From NCBI RefSeq assembly GCF_002269255.1, contig NZ_CP022823.1, positions 2,232,001 to 2,296,000 of the forward strand: a stretch of DNA of 64,000 bases, read 5' to 3'. This DNA comes from Klebsiella quasivariicola. GTDB taxonomy: Bacteria > Pseudomonadota > Gammaproteobacteria > Enterobacterales > Enterobacteriaceae. The notes under the pieces were generated by a model. That model was not told where the DNA came from. It ran no database searches and saw only the letters and a program-made list of their open reading frames with translations. This document shows, piece after piece, positions 39,394 through 49,456 of the stretch. Every line of letters begins with the position of its first letter. The first letter of the stretch is position 1. Both the position numbers and the translations under genes were made by a program.

Positions 39394-39453
39394 CTTACCG
39401 CCCCGGGCAACCCCTAAGGTAGCGGCAGGAAATATGAATAATCAGAGGTATCT

Positions 39454-40842
39454 ATGAGTCAATCTTCCCTCCCGGAGAAGGCTAATCGCTCGGTCATTAC
39501 CGACTGGCGGCCTGAAGATCCTGAATTCTGGCAACAGCGCGGCCACCGTGTGGCGAGCCGTAATTTATGGATCTCCGTTCCCTGTCTGTTACTGGCGTTC
39601 TGCGTGTGGATGTTGTTTAGCGCGGTTGCCGTCAACCTCAACAAAGTGGGCTTTCAGTTTACGACCGATCAGCTGTTTATGCTGACCGCGCTGCCGGCGC
39701 TGTCTGGCGCCCTGTTGCGTGTACCTTACGCCTTTATGGTGCCGCTGTTCGGCGGCCGTCGCTGGACGGCGTTCAGCACCGGGATCATGATTGTGCCTTG
39801 TGTATGGTTGGGCTTTGCGGTTCAGGATACCTCCACGCCGTTTAGCGTTTTCGTGATTATCTCTCTGCTGTGCGGTTTCGCCGGCGCCAACTTCGCCTCC
39901 AGTATGGCCAACATCAGCTTCTTCTTCCCGAAAGCGAAGCAGGGCGGAGCGCTCGGCGTCAACGGCGGTCTCGGTAATATGGGCGTCAGCGTGATGCAGC
40001 TGGTCGCGCCGCTGGTGGTGTCGGTTTCGGTGTTTGCCATTTTTGGCGGGACCGGCAGCGAACAGCCGGACGGCTCGATGCTGTATCTGGAAAACGCCGC
40101 GTGGATCTGGGTACCTTTCCTGGTTATTTTCACCCTGGCGGCGTGGTTCTTTATGAACGACCTGTCGGCTTCTAAAGCGTCGCTGAGCGAACAGCTGCCG
40201 GTCCTCAAACGCCTGCATCTGTGGATCATGGCGCTGCTCTATCTGGCTACCTTCGGTTCCTTTATCGGCTTTTCCGCCGGTTTCGCCATGCTGTCGAAAA
40301 CCCAGTTCCCGGATGTGCAGATCCTGCATTATGCCTTCTTCGGCCCGTTTATTGGCGCGCTGGCGCGTTCGATGGGCGGGGCGATCTCCGACCGTCTCGG
40401 CGGGACCCGCGTAACGCTGGTCAACTTCGTGGTGATGGCTGTCTTCTGTGCGCTGCTGTTCCTGACCCTGCCGACCAACGGCCAGGGCGGCAACTTTATC
40501 GCCTTCTTTGCGGTGTTTATGGTGCTGTTCCTGACCGCCGGGCTGGGCAGCGCCTCCACTTTCCAGATGATCTCCGTGATCTTCCGTAAGCTGACCATGG
40601 ACCGCGTGAAGGCCCAGGGCGGCAGCGAAGCCCAGGCGATGCGCGAGGCGGCGACCGATACCGCGGCGGCACTGGGCTTTATCTCCGCCATTGGCGCTAT
40701 CGGCGGCTTCTTTATTCCGAAAGCGTTCGGTATCTCGCTGGATCTGACCGGCTCGCCGGCCGGGGCGATGAAAGTGTTCCTCGTGTTCTATATTGCCTGC
40801 GTGGTGATCACCTGGGCGGTATACGGTCGTAAGCGTCAGTAA
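39454..40842 (+). CDS. narK: Nitrate/nitrite antiporter NarK
   Basis: The 462-residue major-facilitator protein exchanges nitrate in for nitrite out during nitrate respiration. It has 12 membrane helices and the nitrate-signature motifs GFAGANFASSMANISFFFPKA-like (near 150-170) and a second GLGSASTFQMISVIF (near 365-380), with conserved Arg in RVPYAFMVP. The gene is followed by a terminator and then narG. Upstream sites predict control by FNR and NarL. Confidence 0.97.
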   Translation: MSQSSLPEKANRSVITDWRPEDPEFWQQRGHRVASRNLWISVPCLLLAFCVWMLFSAVAVNLNKVGFQFTTDQLFMLTALPALSGALLRVPYAFMVPLFGGRRWTAFSTGIMIVPCVWLGFAVQDTSTPFSVFVIISLLCGFAGANFASSMANISFFFPKAKQGGALGVNGGLGNMGVSVMQLVAPLVVSVSVFAIFGGTGSEQPDGSMLYLENAAWIWVPFLVIFTLAAWFFMNDLSASKASLSEQLPVLKRLHLWIMALLYLATFGSFIGFSAGFAMLSKTQFPDVQILHYAFFGPFIGALARSMGGAISDRLGGTRVTLVNFVVMAVFCALLFLTLPTNGQGGNFIAFFAVFMVLFLTAGLGSASTFQMISVIFRKLTMDRVKAQGGSEAQAMREAATDTAAALGFISAIGAIGGFFIPKAFGISLDLTGSPAGAMKVFLVFYIACVVITWAVYGRKRQ

Positions 40843-40866
40843 TCGGCCGCGGTAACGTTGGCGTAT

Positions 40867-40900
40867 AAAAAGGCGCGCTCCCCACGGAGGCGCCTTTTTT
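40867..40900 (+). terminator. Rho-independent terminator after narK
   Basis: Stem AAAAAGGCGC/GCGCCTTTTT with a 13-base loop ends in a T-run, 24 bases after the narK stop. Confidence 0.9.
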
Positions 40901-40991
40901 AACCGCTTAATTAGTTACAACATACTATTGGAGAAAATTGTCCGCATCGACCGCTGAGCCAGAACAGGTGGGCTTGCCAGTGAAATGGCTC

Positions 40992-41155
40992 TACCCCTTA
41001 ATACCTCCGTTGTTAACAAATCCCGGTGAGGCGCCGCTTTTTGAGGTGAAAATCATTAAAAAACAATAAGTTAAAAAATAACATCTTATACCACCTTGGT
41101 GGTAATCGAGGTTTTGCTGCGCAGTAACAAGCCAGTTCGGATTGATCGCTATCAA
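40992..41155 (+). promoter_or_regulatory. narG promoter region: NarL, IHF and FNR sites
   Basis: In the 405-base narK-narG gap there is a perfect NarL heptamer TACCCCT at 40992-40998, an IHF-like site (AAACAATAAGTTA, one mismatch) at 41061-41073, and a perfect FNR site TTGAT-CGCT-ATCAA at 41142-41155. With a start near 41190 these sit at about -195, -123 and -41.5, the E. coli narG layout where IHF bends DNA to bring distant NarL to the FNR-bound promoter. Confidence 0.85.
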
Positions 41156-41247
41156 TTCTCGCCCTCTTTCATAGCGTTACCTTCGCTGCAAATCCAGCAA
41201 TGTCGATTTATCAGAGAGCCGTCAGGCTCCATATCAGGAGAAACCCG

Positions 41248-44200
41248 ATGAGTAAATTCCTGGACCGGTTTCGCTACTTCAAACAGAAGGGTGAAACCTT
41301 TGCCGATGGGCACGGCCAGCTTCTTAACACCAACCGGGACTGGGAGGATGGATACCGTCAACGTTGGCAGCATGACAAAATTGTGCGTTCCACTCACGGT
41401 GTTAACTGCACCGGTTCATGCAGCTGGAAGATTTATGTCAAAAACGGTCTGGTGACCTGGGAAACCCAGCAGACTGACTACCCGCGCACCCGCCCGGACC
41501 TGCCGAACCACGAACCACGCGGTTGTCCGCGCGGCGCCAGCTACTCATGGTACCTGTACAGCGCGAACCGCCTGAAATATCCACTGATGCGTAAACGTCT
41601 GATGAAGATGTGGCGGGAAGCGAAAGTTCAGCATAGCGATCCGGTTGAGGCATGGGCCTCGATTATCGAAGACGCCGACAAAGCCAAAAGCTTCAAACAG
41701 GCCCGCGGCCGCGGCGGCTTTGTACGTTCTTCCTGGCAGGAAGTGAATGAGCTGATTGCCGCTTCTAACGTCTACACCGTCAAAACCTACGGTCCGGACC
41801 GCGTGGCCGGCTTCTCGCCGATCCCGGCGATGTCGATGGTCTCCTACGCCTCCGGCGCCCGTTACCTGTCGCTGATCGGCGGCACCTGCCTGAGCTTCTA
41901 CGACTGGTACTGCGACCTGCCGCCGGCCTCGCCGATGACCTGGGGCGAGCAGACCGACGTACCCGAATCCGCCGACTGGTACAACTCCAGCTACATTATC
42001 GCCTGGGGCTCCAACGTGCCGCAGACCCGTACACCGGATGCCCACTTCTTTACCGAAGTCCGCTACAAAGGCACCAAGACCGTGGCGATTACCCCGGACT
42101 ACGCCGAAATCGCCAAACTCTGCGATCTGTGGCTGGCGCCAAAGCAGGGGACCGATGCCGCGATGGCGCTGGCGATGGGCCACGTGATGCTGCGTGAGTT
42201 CCACCTCGATAAGCCGAGCCAGTACTTTACCGATTACGTGCGCCGCTACACCGACATGCCAATGCTGGTGATGCTCGAGGAGCGCGATGGTTATTACGCC
42301 GCCGGCCGCACGCTGCGCGCGTCCGACCTGGTGGACTCCCTCGGTCAGGAGAACAATCCGGAATGGAAAACCGTCGCCTTTGATGAGAAAGGTGACCTGA
42401 GCGTACCGAACGGTTCTCTGGGTTTCCGCTGGGGCGACAAAGGCAAGTGGAACCTCGAACAGCGCGATGGTAAAACCGGCGAAGAGATTGAGCTGCGTCT
42501 GAGCCTGCTCGGCAGCCATGATGAAGTGGCAAACGTCGGCTTCCCGTATTTCGGTGGCGAAGGCACAGAGCACTTCAACAAAGTTGACCTCGAGAATGTT
42601 CTGCTGCACAAACTGCCGGTGAAACGCCTGCAGCTGGCCGACGGCTCCACCGCCCTGGTCACCACCGTTTACGATCTGACCATGGCTAACTACGGCCTGG
42701 AGCGCGGTCTGAACGATGACAACTGCGCCGCCGGCTACGATGAAGTGAAAGCCTACACCCCGGCGTGGGCGGAGAAGATCACCGGCGTCTCCCGCGCGCA
42801 TATCATTCGTACCGCCCGTGAATTTGCCGATAACGCCGATAAAACTCACGGTCGTTCGATGATTATCGTCGGGGCGGGCCTCAACCACTGGTTCCACCTC
42901 GACATGAACTACCGTGGCCTGATCAATATGCTGATCTTCTGCGGCTGCGTCGGTCAGAGCGGCGGCGGTTGGGCGCACTATGTGGGCCAGGAAAAACTGC
43001 GTCCGCAGACCGGCTGGCAGCCGCTGGCGTTCGCCCTTGACTGGCAGCGTCCGGCACGTCACATGAATAGTACCTCGTACTTCTATAACCACTCCAGCCA
43101 GTGGCGCTATGAAACGGTGACCGCGCAGGAACTGCTGTCGCCGATGGCGGATAAATCCCGTTACAGCGGCCACCTGATCGACTTTAACGTGCGCGCAGAG
43201 CGGATGGGCTGGCTGCCGTCGGCGCCGCAGCTTGGCGTCAACCCGCTGCGTATCGCTGACGAAGCGAAGAAAGCCGGCATGACCCCGGTGGATTACACCG
43301 TGAAGTCGCTGAAAGAGGGCTCGATTCGCTTTGCGGCCGAGCAACCGGAAAACGGCAAAAACCACCCGCGTAACCTGTTTATCTGGCGTTCCAACCTGCT
43401 GGGTTCCTCCGGTAAAGGTCATGAATACATGCTCAAGTACCTGCTGGGTACCGAGAACGGCATTCAGGGCAAAGACCTTGGCAAGCAGGGCGGCGTGAAG
43501 CCGGAAGAAGTCGAGTGGCGGGATAACGGCCTCGACGGCAAACTGGATCTGGTGGTAACTCTCGACTTCCGTCTGTCGAGCACCTGTCTCTACTCCGACA
43601 TCGTGCTGCCGACCGCCACCTGGTACGAAAAAGACGACATGAATACTTCGGATATGCATCCGTTTATTCACCCGCTGTCGGCCGCCGTTGACCCGGCGTG
43701 GGAATCGAAGAGCGACTGGGATATCTATAAAGGTATCGCGAAGAAATTCTCTGAAGTGTGCGTGGGCCACCTCGGTAAAGAAACCGACGTCGTCACGCTG
43801 CCGATCCAGCACGACTCCGCCGCGGAAATGGCGCAGCCGCTGGATGTCAAAGACTGGAAAAAAGGCGAATGCGATCTCATCCCGGGGAAAACCGCGCCGC
43901 ATATTATTCCGGTCGAGCGCGATTATCCGGCGACCTACGAGCGCTTCACCTCGATCGGCCCGCTGCTGGAAACCATCGGCAACGGCGGTAAAGGCATCGC
44001 CTGGAATACCCAGAGCGAAATGGACCTGCTGCGTAAGCTCAACTACACCAAGGCGGAAGGCCCGGCGAAAGGCCAGCCGAAGCTGGAAACAGCCATCGAC
44101 GCCGCGGAGATGATCCTCACTCTGGCGCCGGAAACCAACGGTCAGGTGGCGGTGAAGGCGTGGAAAGCGTTGAGCGAGATCACCGGTCGCGAGCACACGC

Positions 44201-44991
44201 ACCTGGCGCTGAACAAAGAAGACGAGAAGATCCGCTTCCGCGATATTCAGGCGCAGCCGCGGAAGATTATCTCCAGCCCGACCTGGTCTGGCCTGGAGGA
44301 TGAGCACGTCTCCTATAACGCCGGTTACACCAACGTTCATGAGCTGATCCCGTGGCGCACGCTGTCCGGCCGCCAGTCGCTGTATCAGGATCACCAGTGG
44401 ATGCGCGACTTTGGCGAAAGCCTGCTGGTCTATCGTCCGCCGATTGACACCCGTTCGGTGAAAGCGGTGATGGGCGAGAAGTCCAACGGCAATCCGGAGA
44501 AGGCGCTGAACTTCCTGACCCCGCACCAGAAATGGGGTATCCACTCGACCTACAGCGATAACCTGCTAATGCTGACTCTGTCGCGCGGCGGCCCGATCGT
44601 CTGGATGAGCGAAGCGGATGCGAAAGATCTGGGTATCGAAGATAACGACTGGATTGAAGTGTTTAACGCCAACGGCGCCCTGACGGCGCGCGCGGTCGTG
44701 AGCCAGCGCGTACCGGCCGGAATGACCATGATGTATCACGCGCAGGAACGCATCGTGAACCTGCCGGGCTCTGAAATCACCGGTCAGCGCGGGGGGATCC
44801 ATAACTCCGTCACCCGTATTACGCCAAAACCGACCCACATGATCGGCGGTTACGGCCACCTGGCCTATGGCTTTAACTACTACGGTACCGTCGGCTCCAA
44901 CCGCGATGAGTTTGTGGTGGTACGTAAGATGAAGAACATTAACTGGTTAGACGGCGAAGGCAACGACCAGGTACAGGAGAGCGTAAAATGA
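41248..44991 (+). CDS. narG: Respiratory nitrate reductase alpha subunit NarG
   Basis: The 1247-residue Mo-bis-MGD catalytic subunit reduces nitrate to nitrite at the cytoplasmic face. FS0 ligands are His50, Cys54, Cys58 (HGVNCTGSC) and Cys93 (EPRGCPRG). The N-terminal MSKFLDRFRYFKQKG carries no twin-Arg motif, fitting the cytosolic orientation. The start at 41248 follows AGGAGA; an upstream in-frame ATG adds 16 residues. The stop overlaps narH as ATGA. Confidence 0.98.
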   Translation: MSKFLDRFRYFKQKGETFADGHGQLLNTNRDWEDGYRQRWQHDKIVRSTHGVNCTGSCSWKIYVKNGLVTWETQQTDYPRTRPDLPNHEPRGCPRGASYSWYLYSANRLKYPLMRKRLMKMWREAKVQHSDPVEAWASIIEDADKAKSFKQARGRGGFVRSSWQEVNELIAASNVYTVKTYGPDRVAGFSPIPAMSMVSYASGARYLSLIGGTCLSFYDWYCDLPPASPMTWGEQTDVPESADWYNSSYIIAWGSNVPQTRTPDAHFFTEVRYKGTKTVAITPDYAEIAKLCDLWLAPKQGTDAAMALAMGHVMLREFHLDKPSQYFTDYVRRYTDMPMLVMLEERDGYYAAGRTLRASDLVDSLGQENNPEWKTVAFDEKGDLSVPNGSLGFRWGDKGKWNLEQRDGKTGEEIELRLSLLGSHDEVANVGFPYFGGEGTEHFNKVDLENVLLHKLPVKRLQLADGSTALVTTVYDLTMANYGLERGLNDDNCAAGYDEVKAYTPAWAEKITGVSRAHIIRTAREFADNADKTHGRSMIIVGAGLNHWFHLDMNYRGLINMLIFCGCVGQSGGGWAHYVGQEKLRPQTGWQPLAFALDWQRPARHMNSTSYFYNHSSQWRYETVTAQELLSPMADKSRYSGHLIDFNVRAERMGWLPSAPQLGVNPLRIADEAKKAGMTPVDYTVKSLKEGSIRFAAEQPENGKNHPRNLFIWRSNLLGSSGKGHEYMLKYLLGTENGIQGKDLGKQGGVKPEEVEWRDNGLDGKLDLVVTLDFRLSSTCLYSDIVLPTATWYEKDDMNTSDMHPFIHPLSAAVDPAWESKSDWDIYKGIAKKFSEVCVGHLGKETDVVTLPIQHDSAAEMAQPLDVKDWKKGECDLIPGKTAPHIIPVERDYPATYERFTSIGPLLETIGNGGKGIAWNTQSEMDLLRKLNYTKAEGPAKGQPKLETAIDAAEMILTLAPETNGQVAVKAWKALSEITGREHTHLALNKEDEKIRFRDIQAQPRKIISSPTWSGLEDEHVSYNAGYTNVHELIPWRTLSGRQSLYQDHQWMRDFGESLLVYRPPIDTRSVKAVMGEKSNGNPEKALNFLTPHQKWGIHSTYSDNLLMLTLSRGGPIVWMSEADAKDLGIEDNDWIEVFNANGALTARAVVSQRVPAGMTMMYHAQERIVNLPGSEITGQRGGIHNSVTRITPKPTHMIGGYGHLAYGFNYYGTVGSNRDEFVVVRKMKNINWLDGEGNDQVQESVK

Positions 44992-46523
44992 AAATTCGTT
45001 CACAAGTCGGCATGGTGCTGAATCTCGATAAATGCATCGGCTGCCACACCTGCTCGGTCACCTGTAAAAACGTCTGGACCAGCCGGGAAGGGATGGAATA
45101 TGCCTGGTTCAACAACGTTGAAAGTAAACCAGGCGTCGGTTTCCCGAACGACTGGGAAAACCAGGAAAAATGGAAGGGCGGCTGGATCCGCAAAATCAAC
45201 GGTAAGCTGCAGCCGCGCATGGGCAACCGCGCGATGCTGCTGGGTAAAATCTTCGCCAACCCGCATCTGCCGGGGATCGACGATTACTACGAGCCGTTTG
45301 ATTATGACTACCAGAATCTGCACAACGCGCCGGAAAGTAAGCATCAGCCGATCGCCCGTCCGCGCTCGCTGATCACCGGCCAGCGGATGGACAAAATTAC
45401 CAGCGGCCCGAACTGGGAAGAGATCCTCGGCGGCGAGTTCGAAAAACGCGCCAAAGATCAGAACTTCGACAATATGCAGAAGGCGATGTACGGCCAGTTC
45501 GAGAACACCTTCATGATGTATCTGCCGCGCCTGTGCGAGCACTGCCTGAACCCGGCCTGCGTCGCGACCTGCCCGAGCGGCGCCATCTATAAGCGTGAAG
45601 AAGACGGCATCGTGCTGATCGACCAGGACAAGTGCCGCGGCTGGCGGATGTGTATCACCGGCTGTCCGTACAAGAAGATCTATTTCAACTGGAAGAGCGG
45701 GAAATCCGAGAAATGCATCTTCTGCTACCCGCGTATTGAATCCGGAATGCCGACGGTGTGCTCCGAAACCTGCGTGGGCCGTATCCGCTATCTCGGGGTC
45801 CTGCTGTACGACGCGGACGCGATTGAAAACGCCGCCAGCACCGAGAACGAGAAAGATCTGTATCAGCGCCAGCTGGACGTCTTCCTCGATCCAAACGATC
45901 CAAAAGTGATTGAACAGGCGTTAAAAGATGGCGTACCGCAGGGCGTAATTGAAGCCGCGCAGCAGTCGCCGGTCTATAAAATGGCGATGGACTGGAAGCT
46001 GGCGCTGCCGCTGCACCCGGAATATCGTACCCTGCCAATGGTCTGGTACGTGCCGCCTCTGTCGCCGATTCAGTCCGCCGCCGATGCGGGCGAACTGGGT
46101 AGTAACGGTATTCTGCCGGACGTGGAAAGCCTGCGTATTCCGGTGCAGTATCTGGCGAACCTGCTGACCGCCGGCGATACCCAGCCGGTCCTGCTGGCGC
46201 TGAAGCGGATGCTGGCGATGCGTCACTACAAACGTGCGGAAACCGTCGACGGCGTCGTCGATACCCGTGCGCTGGAAGAGGTGGGGCTGAGCGAAGCGCA
46301 GGCCCAGGAGATGTACCGCTATCTGGCGATCGCTAACTACGAAGATCGTTTCGTGGTGCCGAGCAGCCACCGTGAACAGGCGCGAGAAGCGTTTCCGGAG
46401 AAAAACGGCTGCGGCTTCAGCTTTGGCGATGGCTGCCACGGCTCGGACAGCCAGTTCAACCTGTTCAACAGCCGTCGCATCGACGCTATCGACGTGACCA
46501 GCAAAACGGAGCCGCACGCATGA
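44988..46523 (+). CDS. narH: Respiratory nitrate reductase beta subunit NarH
   Basis: The 511-residue protein carries three [4Fe-4S] and one [3Fe-4S] cluster that pass electrons from NarI to NarG. Cluster ligands begin at Cys16, 19, 22 and 26 (CIGCHTCSVTC). The third motif reads CRGWRMC, where Trp replaces a Cys, as expected for the [3Fe-4S] cluster. It overlaps narG and narJ by 4 bases each. Confidence 0.98.
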   Translation: MKIRSQVGMVLNLDKCIGCHTCSVTCKNVWTSREGMEYAWFNNVESKPGVGFPNDWENQEKWKGGWIRKINGKLQPRMGNRAMLLGKIFANPHLPGIDDYYEPFDYDYQNLHNAPESKHQPIARPRSLITGQRMDKITSGPNWEEILGGEFEKRAKDQNFDNMQKAMYGQFENTFMMYLPRLCEHCLNPACVATCPSGAIYKREEDGIVLIDQDKCRGWRMCITGCPYKKIYFNWKSGKSEKCIFCYPRIESGMPTVCSETCVGRIRYLGVLLYDADAIENAASTENEKDLYQRQLDVFLDPNDPKVIEQALKDGVPQGVIEAAQQSPVYKMAMDWKLALPLHPEYRTLPMVWYVPPLSPIQSAADAGELGSNGILPDVESLRIPVQYLANLLTAGDTQPVLLALKRMLAMRHYKRAETVDGVVDTRALEEVGLSEAQAQEMYRYLAIANYEDRFVVPSSHREQAREAFPEKNGCGFSFGDGCHGSDSQFNLFNSRRIDAIDVTSKTEPHA

Positions 46524-47230
46524 TTGAACTCGTGATTATGTCGCGTCTGCTCGAATACCCTGACGCTGCCTTATGGCAGCATCAGCAGGAGATGTTCGAG
46601 GCGCTCGCGTCATCAGAGAAACTCAGCAAAGAGGATGCCCACGCGCTGGGCGTTTTCCTGCGCGATTTAGTGGCTCAGGATCCGCTGGATGCCCAGGCGG
46701 CCTATAGCGAACTGTTTGACCGCGGCCGCGCCACCTCGCTGCTGCTGTTTGAACATGTCCACGGCGAATCACGCGATCGCGGGCAGGCGATGGTGGATTT
46801 GATGGCGCAGTATGAGCGCCACGGTCTGCTGCTTGATAGCCACGAGCTGCCGGATCACCTGCCGCTGTATCTGGAGTATCTGGCGCAACTGCCGGAAGAG
46901 GAAGCGCTTGGCGGCCTGCGGGACGTCGCGCCGATCCTCGGCCTGCTCAGCGCGCGCCTGCAGCAGCGCGAAAGTCGCTATGCGGTGCTGTTCGAGCTGT
47001 TACTGAAGCTGGCTAATACTCAGGTCGACAGCCAGAAGGTGGCAGAGAAGATTGCCGACGAGGCGCGCGACGATACGCCGCAGGCGCTGGACGCGGTCTG
47101 GGAAGAAGAACAGGTCAAATTCTTTGCCGACCAGGGCTGCGGCGAGTCGGAAATTTCCGCTCACCAGCGTCGTTTTGCCGGAGCCGTGGCCCCGCAATAT
47201 CTGAATATCTCTAACGGAGGACAGCAATAA
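46520..47230 (+). CDS. narJ: Nitrate reductase chaperone NarJ
   Basis: The 236-residue cytosolic chaperone is required for molybdenum cofactor insertion into NarGH and for membrane docking. It matches the TorD/NarJ helical family ([16 protein letters not shown] at the start, [20 protein letters not shown] near 66-85). It is not part of the final complex. It overlaps narH by 4 bases and narI by 1 base. Confidence 0.97.
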   Translation: MIELVIMSRLLEYPDAALWQHQQEMFEALASSEKLSKEDAHALGVFLRDLVAQDPLDAQAAYSELFDRGRATSLLLFEHVHGESRDRGQAMVDLMAQYERHGLLLDSHELPDHLPLYLEYLAQLPEEEALGGLRDVAPILGLLSARLQQRESRYAVLFELLLKLANTQVDSQKVAEKIADEARDDTPQALDAVWEEEQVKFFADQGCGESEISAHQRRFAGAVAPQYLNISNGGQQ

Positions 47231-47907
47231 TGCACTTCCTGAATATGTTCTTCTTTGACATTTATCCGTACATTGCGGGCTCAGTGTTCCTGATCGGCAG
47301 CTGGCTGCGCTACGACTATGGCCAGTACACCTGGCGCGCGGCCTCCAGCCAGATGCTGGATCGTAAAGGGATGAACCTGGCGTCGAACCTGTTCCATATC
47401 GGCATCCTCGGTATTTTCGCCGGCCACTTCCTCGGCATGCTGACCCCGCACTGGATGTATGAGTCCTTCCTGCCTATCGACGTCAAGCAGAAGATGGCGA
47501 TGATCGCCGGCGGCGCCTGCGGCGTGATGACCCTGGTGGGCGGGTTACTGCTGCTCAAGCGTCGTCTGCTCAGCCCGCGCGTTCGCGCCACCACCACCGG
47601 AGCGGATATTCTGATCCTCTCCCTGCTGATGGTGCAGTGTGCGCTTGGCCTGCTGACGATCCCGTTCTCTGCCCAGCATATGGACGGCAGTGAAATGATG
47701 AAGCTGGTCGGCTGGGCGCAGTCGGTGGTGACCTTCCACGGCGGCGCTTCGCAGCATCTGGATGGCGTGGCGTTTATTTTCCGCGTTCATCTGGTGCTGG
47801 GCATGACCCTGTTCCTGCTGTTCCCGTTCTCCCGTCTGGTTCATATCTGGAGCGCGCCGGTCGAATACCTGACGCGCAAATACCAGATTGTCCGCGCCCG
47901 TCGCTAA
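47230..47907 (+). CDS. narI: Respiratory nitrate reductase gamma subunit NarI (cytochrome b)
   Basis: The 225-residue protein has five membrane helices and two heme b ligands sets (His in [15 protein letters not shown] near 56-66 and in the C-terminal FRVHLVLG region near 187). It oxidises quinol and passes electrons to NarH. The stop overlaps the 3' end of the convergent DMT transporter gene by 4 bases, and its terminator lies inside that gene. Confidence 0.97.
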   Translation: MHFLNMFFFDIYPYIAGSVFLIGSWLRYDYGQYTWRAASSQMLDRKGMNLASNLFHIGILGIFAGHFLGMLTPHWMYESFLPIDVKQKMAMIAGGACGVMTLVGGLLLLKRRLLSPRVRATTTGADILILSLLMVQCALGLLTIPFSAQHMDGSEMMKLVGWAQSVVTFHGGASQHLDGVAFIFRVHLVLGMTLFLLFPFSRLVHIWSAPVEYLTRKYQIVRARR

Positions 47908-48800
47908 TTGACCCGTGACGGCTGACTGACCCCGCCATGGCGGGGTTTTTTTTCGCCCCAGCCGAGGTTGTTGCCCGCCGCAGCAAACAGAATCAGCACC
48001 CCTCCAGCCAACTGCAGCGGCGTGAGCGCGTGATGGAAAACCAGATAGTCAACCACGATAGCCACCAGCGGATAGATAAACGAGTGCGAACCAGTGACCG
48101 GGGTCGGCAGCTTTTGAATCGCACTATATAAAAGTTGATACATAATCCCGGTATGGACGATGCCGAGGATCAGCAAATAGCGCCAGGGAAAATGGCTGTT
48201 AAACTCGGGGGCATGAACCAGCGGCAAAAGCATTACCGTACCGACGATAACCTGAATAAAAGCGATATGCTGCGCCGGTAGCGGCCGCAGCTTGCGGGCG
48301 ATAATGGCGGTCAGGGCATAGAAGAATGCCGCGCCCAGCGCCAGTAACACGCCGGTGATGAGTCCCTCGCCGTGCGCGGGCATCAGTTCGCTCGACAGCA
48401 GGATCACCACGCCGCCAAAGGCCAGCAGTAGCCATCCCCATTTCACGGCGCTGACCCGTTCCCCCAGCACCATCCCCATCAGTACCAGCATAAACGGTTG
48501 GGTGTTATAGACCACGGTGGCCATGCCGATGGAGATCCGCGAATAGGCGGCAAACAACAGCAGCCAGTTGACGACCAGCGCCGCGCCGCCAATCACCGCC
48601 AGAGCGAGAGTGAAACGCGTTAGCCGGCTGAAGGGCTGGCGGCTTAACACGATAAACACCAGCAAGGTTAGCGCGCCAATAAGGCAGCGCCAGAACACGA
48701 CATCAATCACCGGCAAACCCGAGAGCAGCACGAACGCGCCGATCGAGCCGGAGATTATCATTGCCAGGCTCATTTGCCAGACGCCGCGGGTAAGTTGCAT
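47904..48800 (-). CDS. DMT-family (EamA) transporter
   Basis: The 298-residue protein has ten predicted membrane helices in two EamA repeats (about 5-135 and 148-280), typical of small-molecule or amino-acid exporters. It is not an E. coli K-12 gene at this locus. The ligand is unknown. The divergent Lrp-type gene 107 bases away suggests substrate-responsive control, often an amino acid. Its C-terminal coding sequence contains the narI terminator (KKPRHGG). Confidence 0.85.
   Translation of the reverse strand: MQLTRGVWQMSLAMIISGSIGAFVLLSGLPVIDVVFWRCLIGALTLLVFIVLSRQPFSRLTRFTLALAVIGGAALVVNWLLLFAAYSRISIGMATVVYNTQPFMLVLMGMVLGERVSAVKWGWLLLAFGGVVILLSSELMPAHGEGLITGVLLALGAAFFYALTAIIARKLRPLPAQHIAFIQVIVGTVMLLPLVHAPEFNSHFPWRYLLILGIVHTGIMYQLLYSAIQKLPTPVTGSHSFIYPLVAIVVDYLVFHHALTPLQLAGGVLILFAAAGNNLGWGEKKPRHGGVSQPSRVN
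47929..47953 (+). terminator. Rho-independent terminator after narGHJI, inside the DMT gene
   Basis: Stem CCCCGCC/GGCGGGG with a 2-base centre is followed by eight T bases, 22 bases after narI. The same bases encode the C-terminus of the convergent transporter. Confidence 0.88.
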
Positions 48801-48907
48801 TTTTCACCTCCACAATTTTTCAGCTATTGTGCGAAAAACCCTGACAGGGTGATATGGCTGAATTAAGGTTGAAAGGGTTAAATGCCTTTTATAATTAGGT
48901 GAAATAG
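48801..48907. promoter_or_regulatory. Divergent promoter region of DMT transporter and Lrp-type regulator
   Basis: Two dyads are visible: CACAAT/ATTGTG (48811-48831) and ACCCTG-A-CAGGGT (48838-48850). Either could be an operator of the Lrp-type regulator encoded to the right. Assignment is inference. Confidence 0.5.
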
Positions 48908-49351
48908 ATGAATGACATTCTTGATGAAATAGACCGGGCGATCCTCACTTGCCTGACCCAGGATGCCAGAGTTTCGCTAAAGGTCTTGAGCGCACGAGTG
49001 GGACTGACCTCGCCGAGCACGGCCGAGCGGGTGAAGCGCCTGGAGGAGCGGGGCGTTATTCAGGGTTATGGGGCGCGGGTCAATCTCGCTGCGCTGGGCT
49101 ACAGCCTGCAGGCGCTGGTGCGGGTCCGGCCGCTGCCGGGGCTGCTGCAGAAAGTGGATAAATATATCCAGGCGATGCCGGAATGCATTGAAAGTGACAA
49201 GGTGACCGGGGAAGATTGTTTCGTGATGCGCCTTGTGGTGCGCGACATTGCCCAGCTTGATACCCTGCTGGACGGTCTGGCGGAATATGCGCAGTGCAAT
49301 ACCTCGGTGGTGAAAAGCTCGCCGGTAAAAAGGCGGTTGCCACCGCTGTGA
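48908..49351 (+). CDS. Lrp/AsnC family transcriptional regulator
   Basis: The 147-residue protein has an N-terminal helix-turn-helix (about 5-60, IDRAILTCLTQDARVSLKVLSARVGLTSPSTAERVKRLEERG split by the usual family pattern) and a C-terminal RAM ligand-binding domain (about 65-140, LGYSLQALVRVRP and VTGEDCFVMRLVV). It probably controls the divergent DMT transporter gene in response to an amino acid or similar ligand. It is absent from this site in E. coli K-12. Confidence 0.88.
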   Translation: MNDILDEIDRAILTCLTQDARVSLKVLSARVGLTSPSTAERVKRLEERGVIQGYGARVNLAALGYSLQALVRVRPLPGLLQKVDKYIQAMPECIESDKVTGEDCFVMRLVVRDIAQLDTLLDGLAEYAQCNTSVVKSSPVKRRLPPL

Positions 49352-49394
49352 TTTTTTCGCAGACGTTGCGGTTACCGGTCAGCAGTGCCTGTAG

Positions 49395-49420
49395 CCTCGC
49401 TAAGCGAAGCGCGAGCGAGG
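49395..49420. other. Hairpin between the Lrp-type gene and the tyr repeat array
   Basis: CCTCGCT/AGCGAGG form a 7-bp stem. It could end the tRNA operon transcript (minus strand) or the Lrp-type transcript, but no strong U-tract follows in either direction. Confidence 0.45.
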
Positions 49421-49456
49421 AGAGAGCAGCACAGGTGGTTGCAGAGAGCGCGAGAG

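Larger units (their letters stand above)
39142..39453. promoter_or_regulatory. Divergent narX / narK control region
   Basis: The 312-base gap carries three NarL heptamers and one FNR site (listed separately), all upstream of narK. The narX promoter must also lie here but no clear elements stand out. No ORF in it is supported. Confidence 0.85.

Noticed and set aside
41545..44544. 999-residue open frame on the minus strand opposite narG
   Set aside because: Antisense of the certain narG gene with low-complexity His/Arg-rich composition and no recognisable domain.
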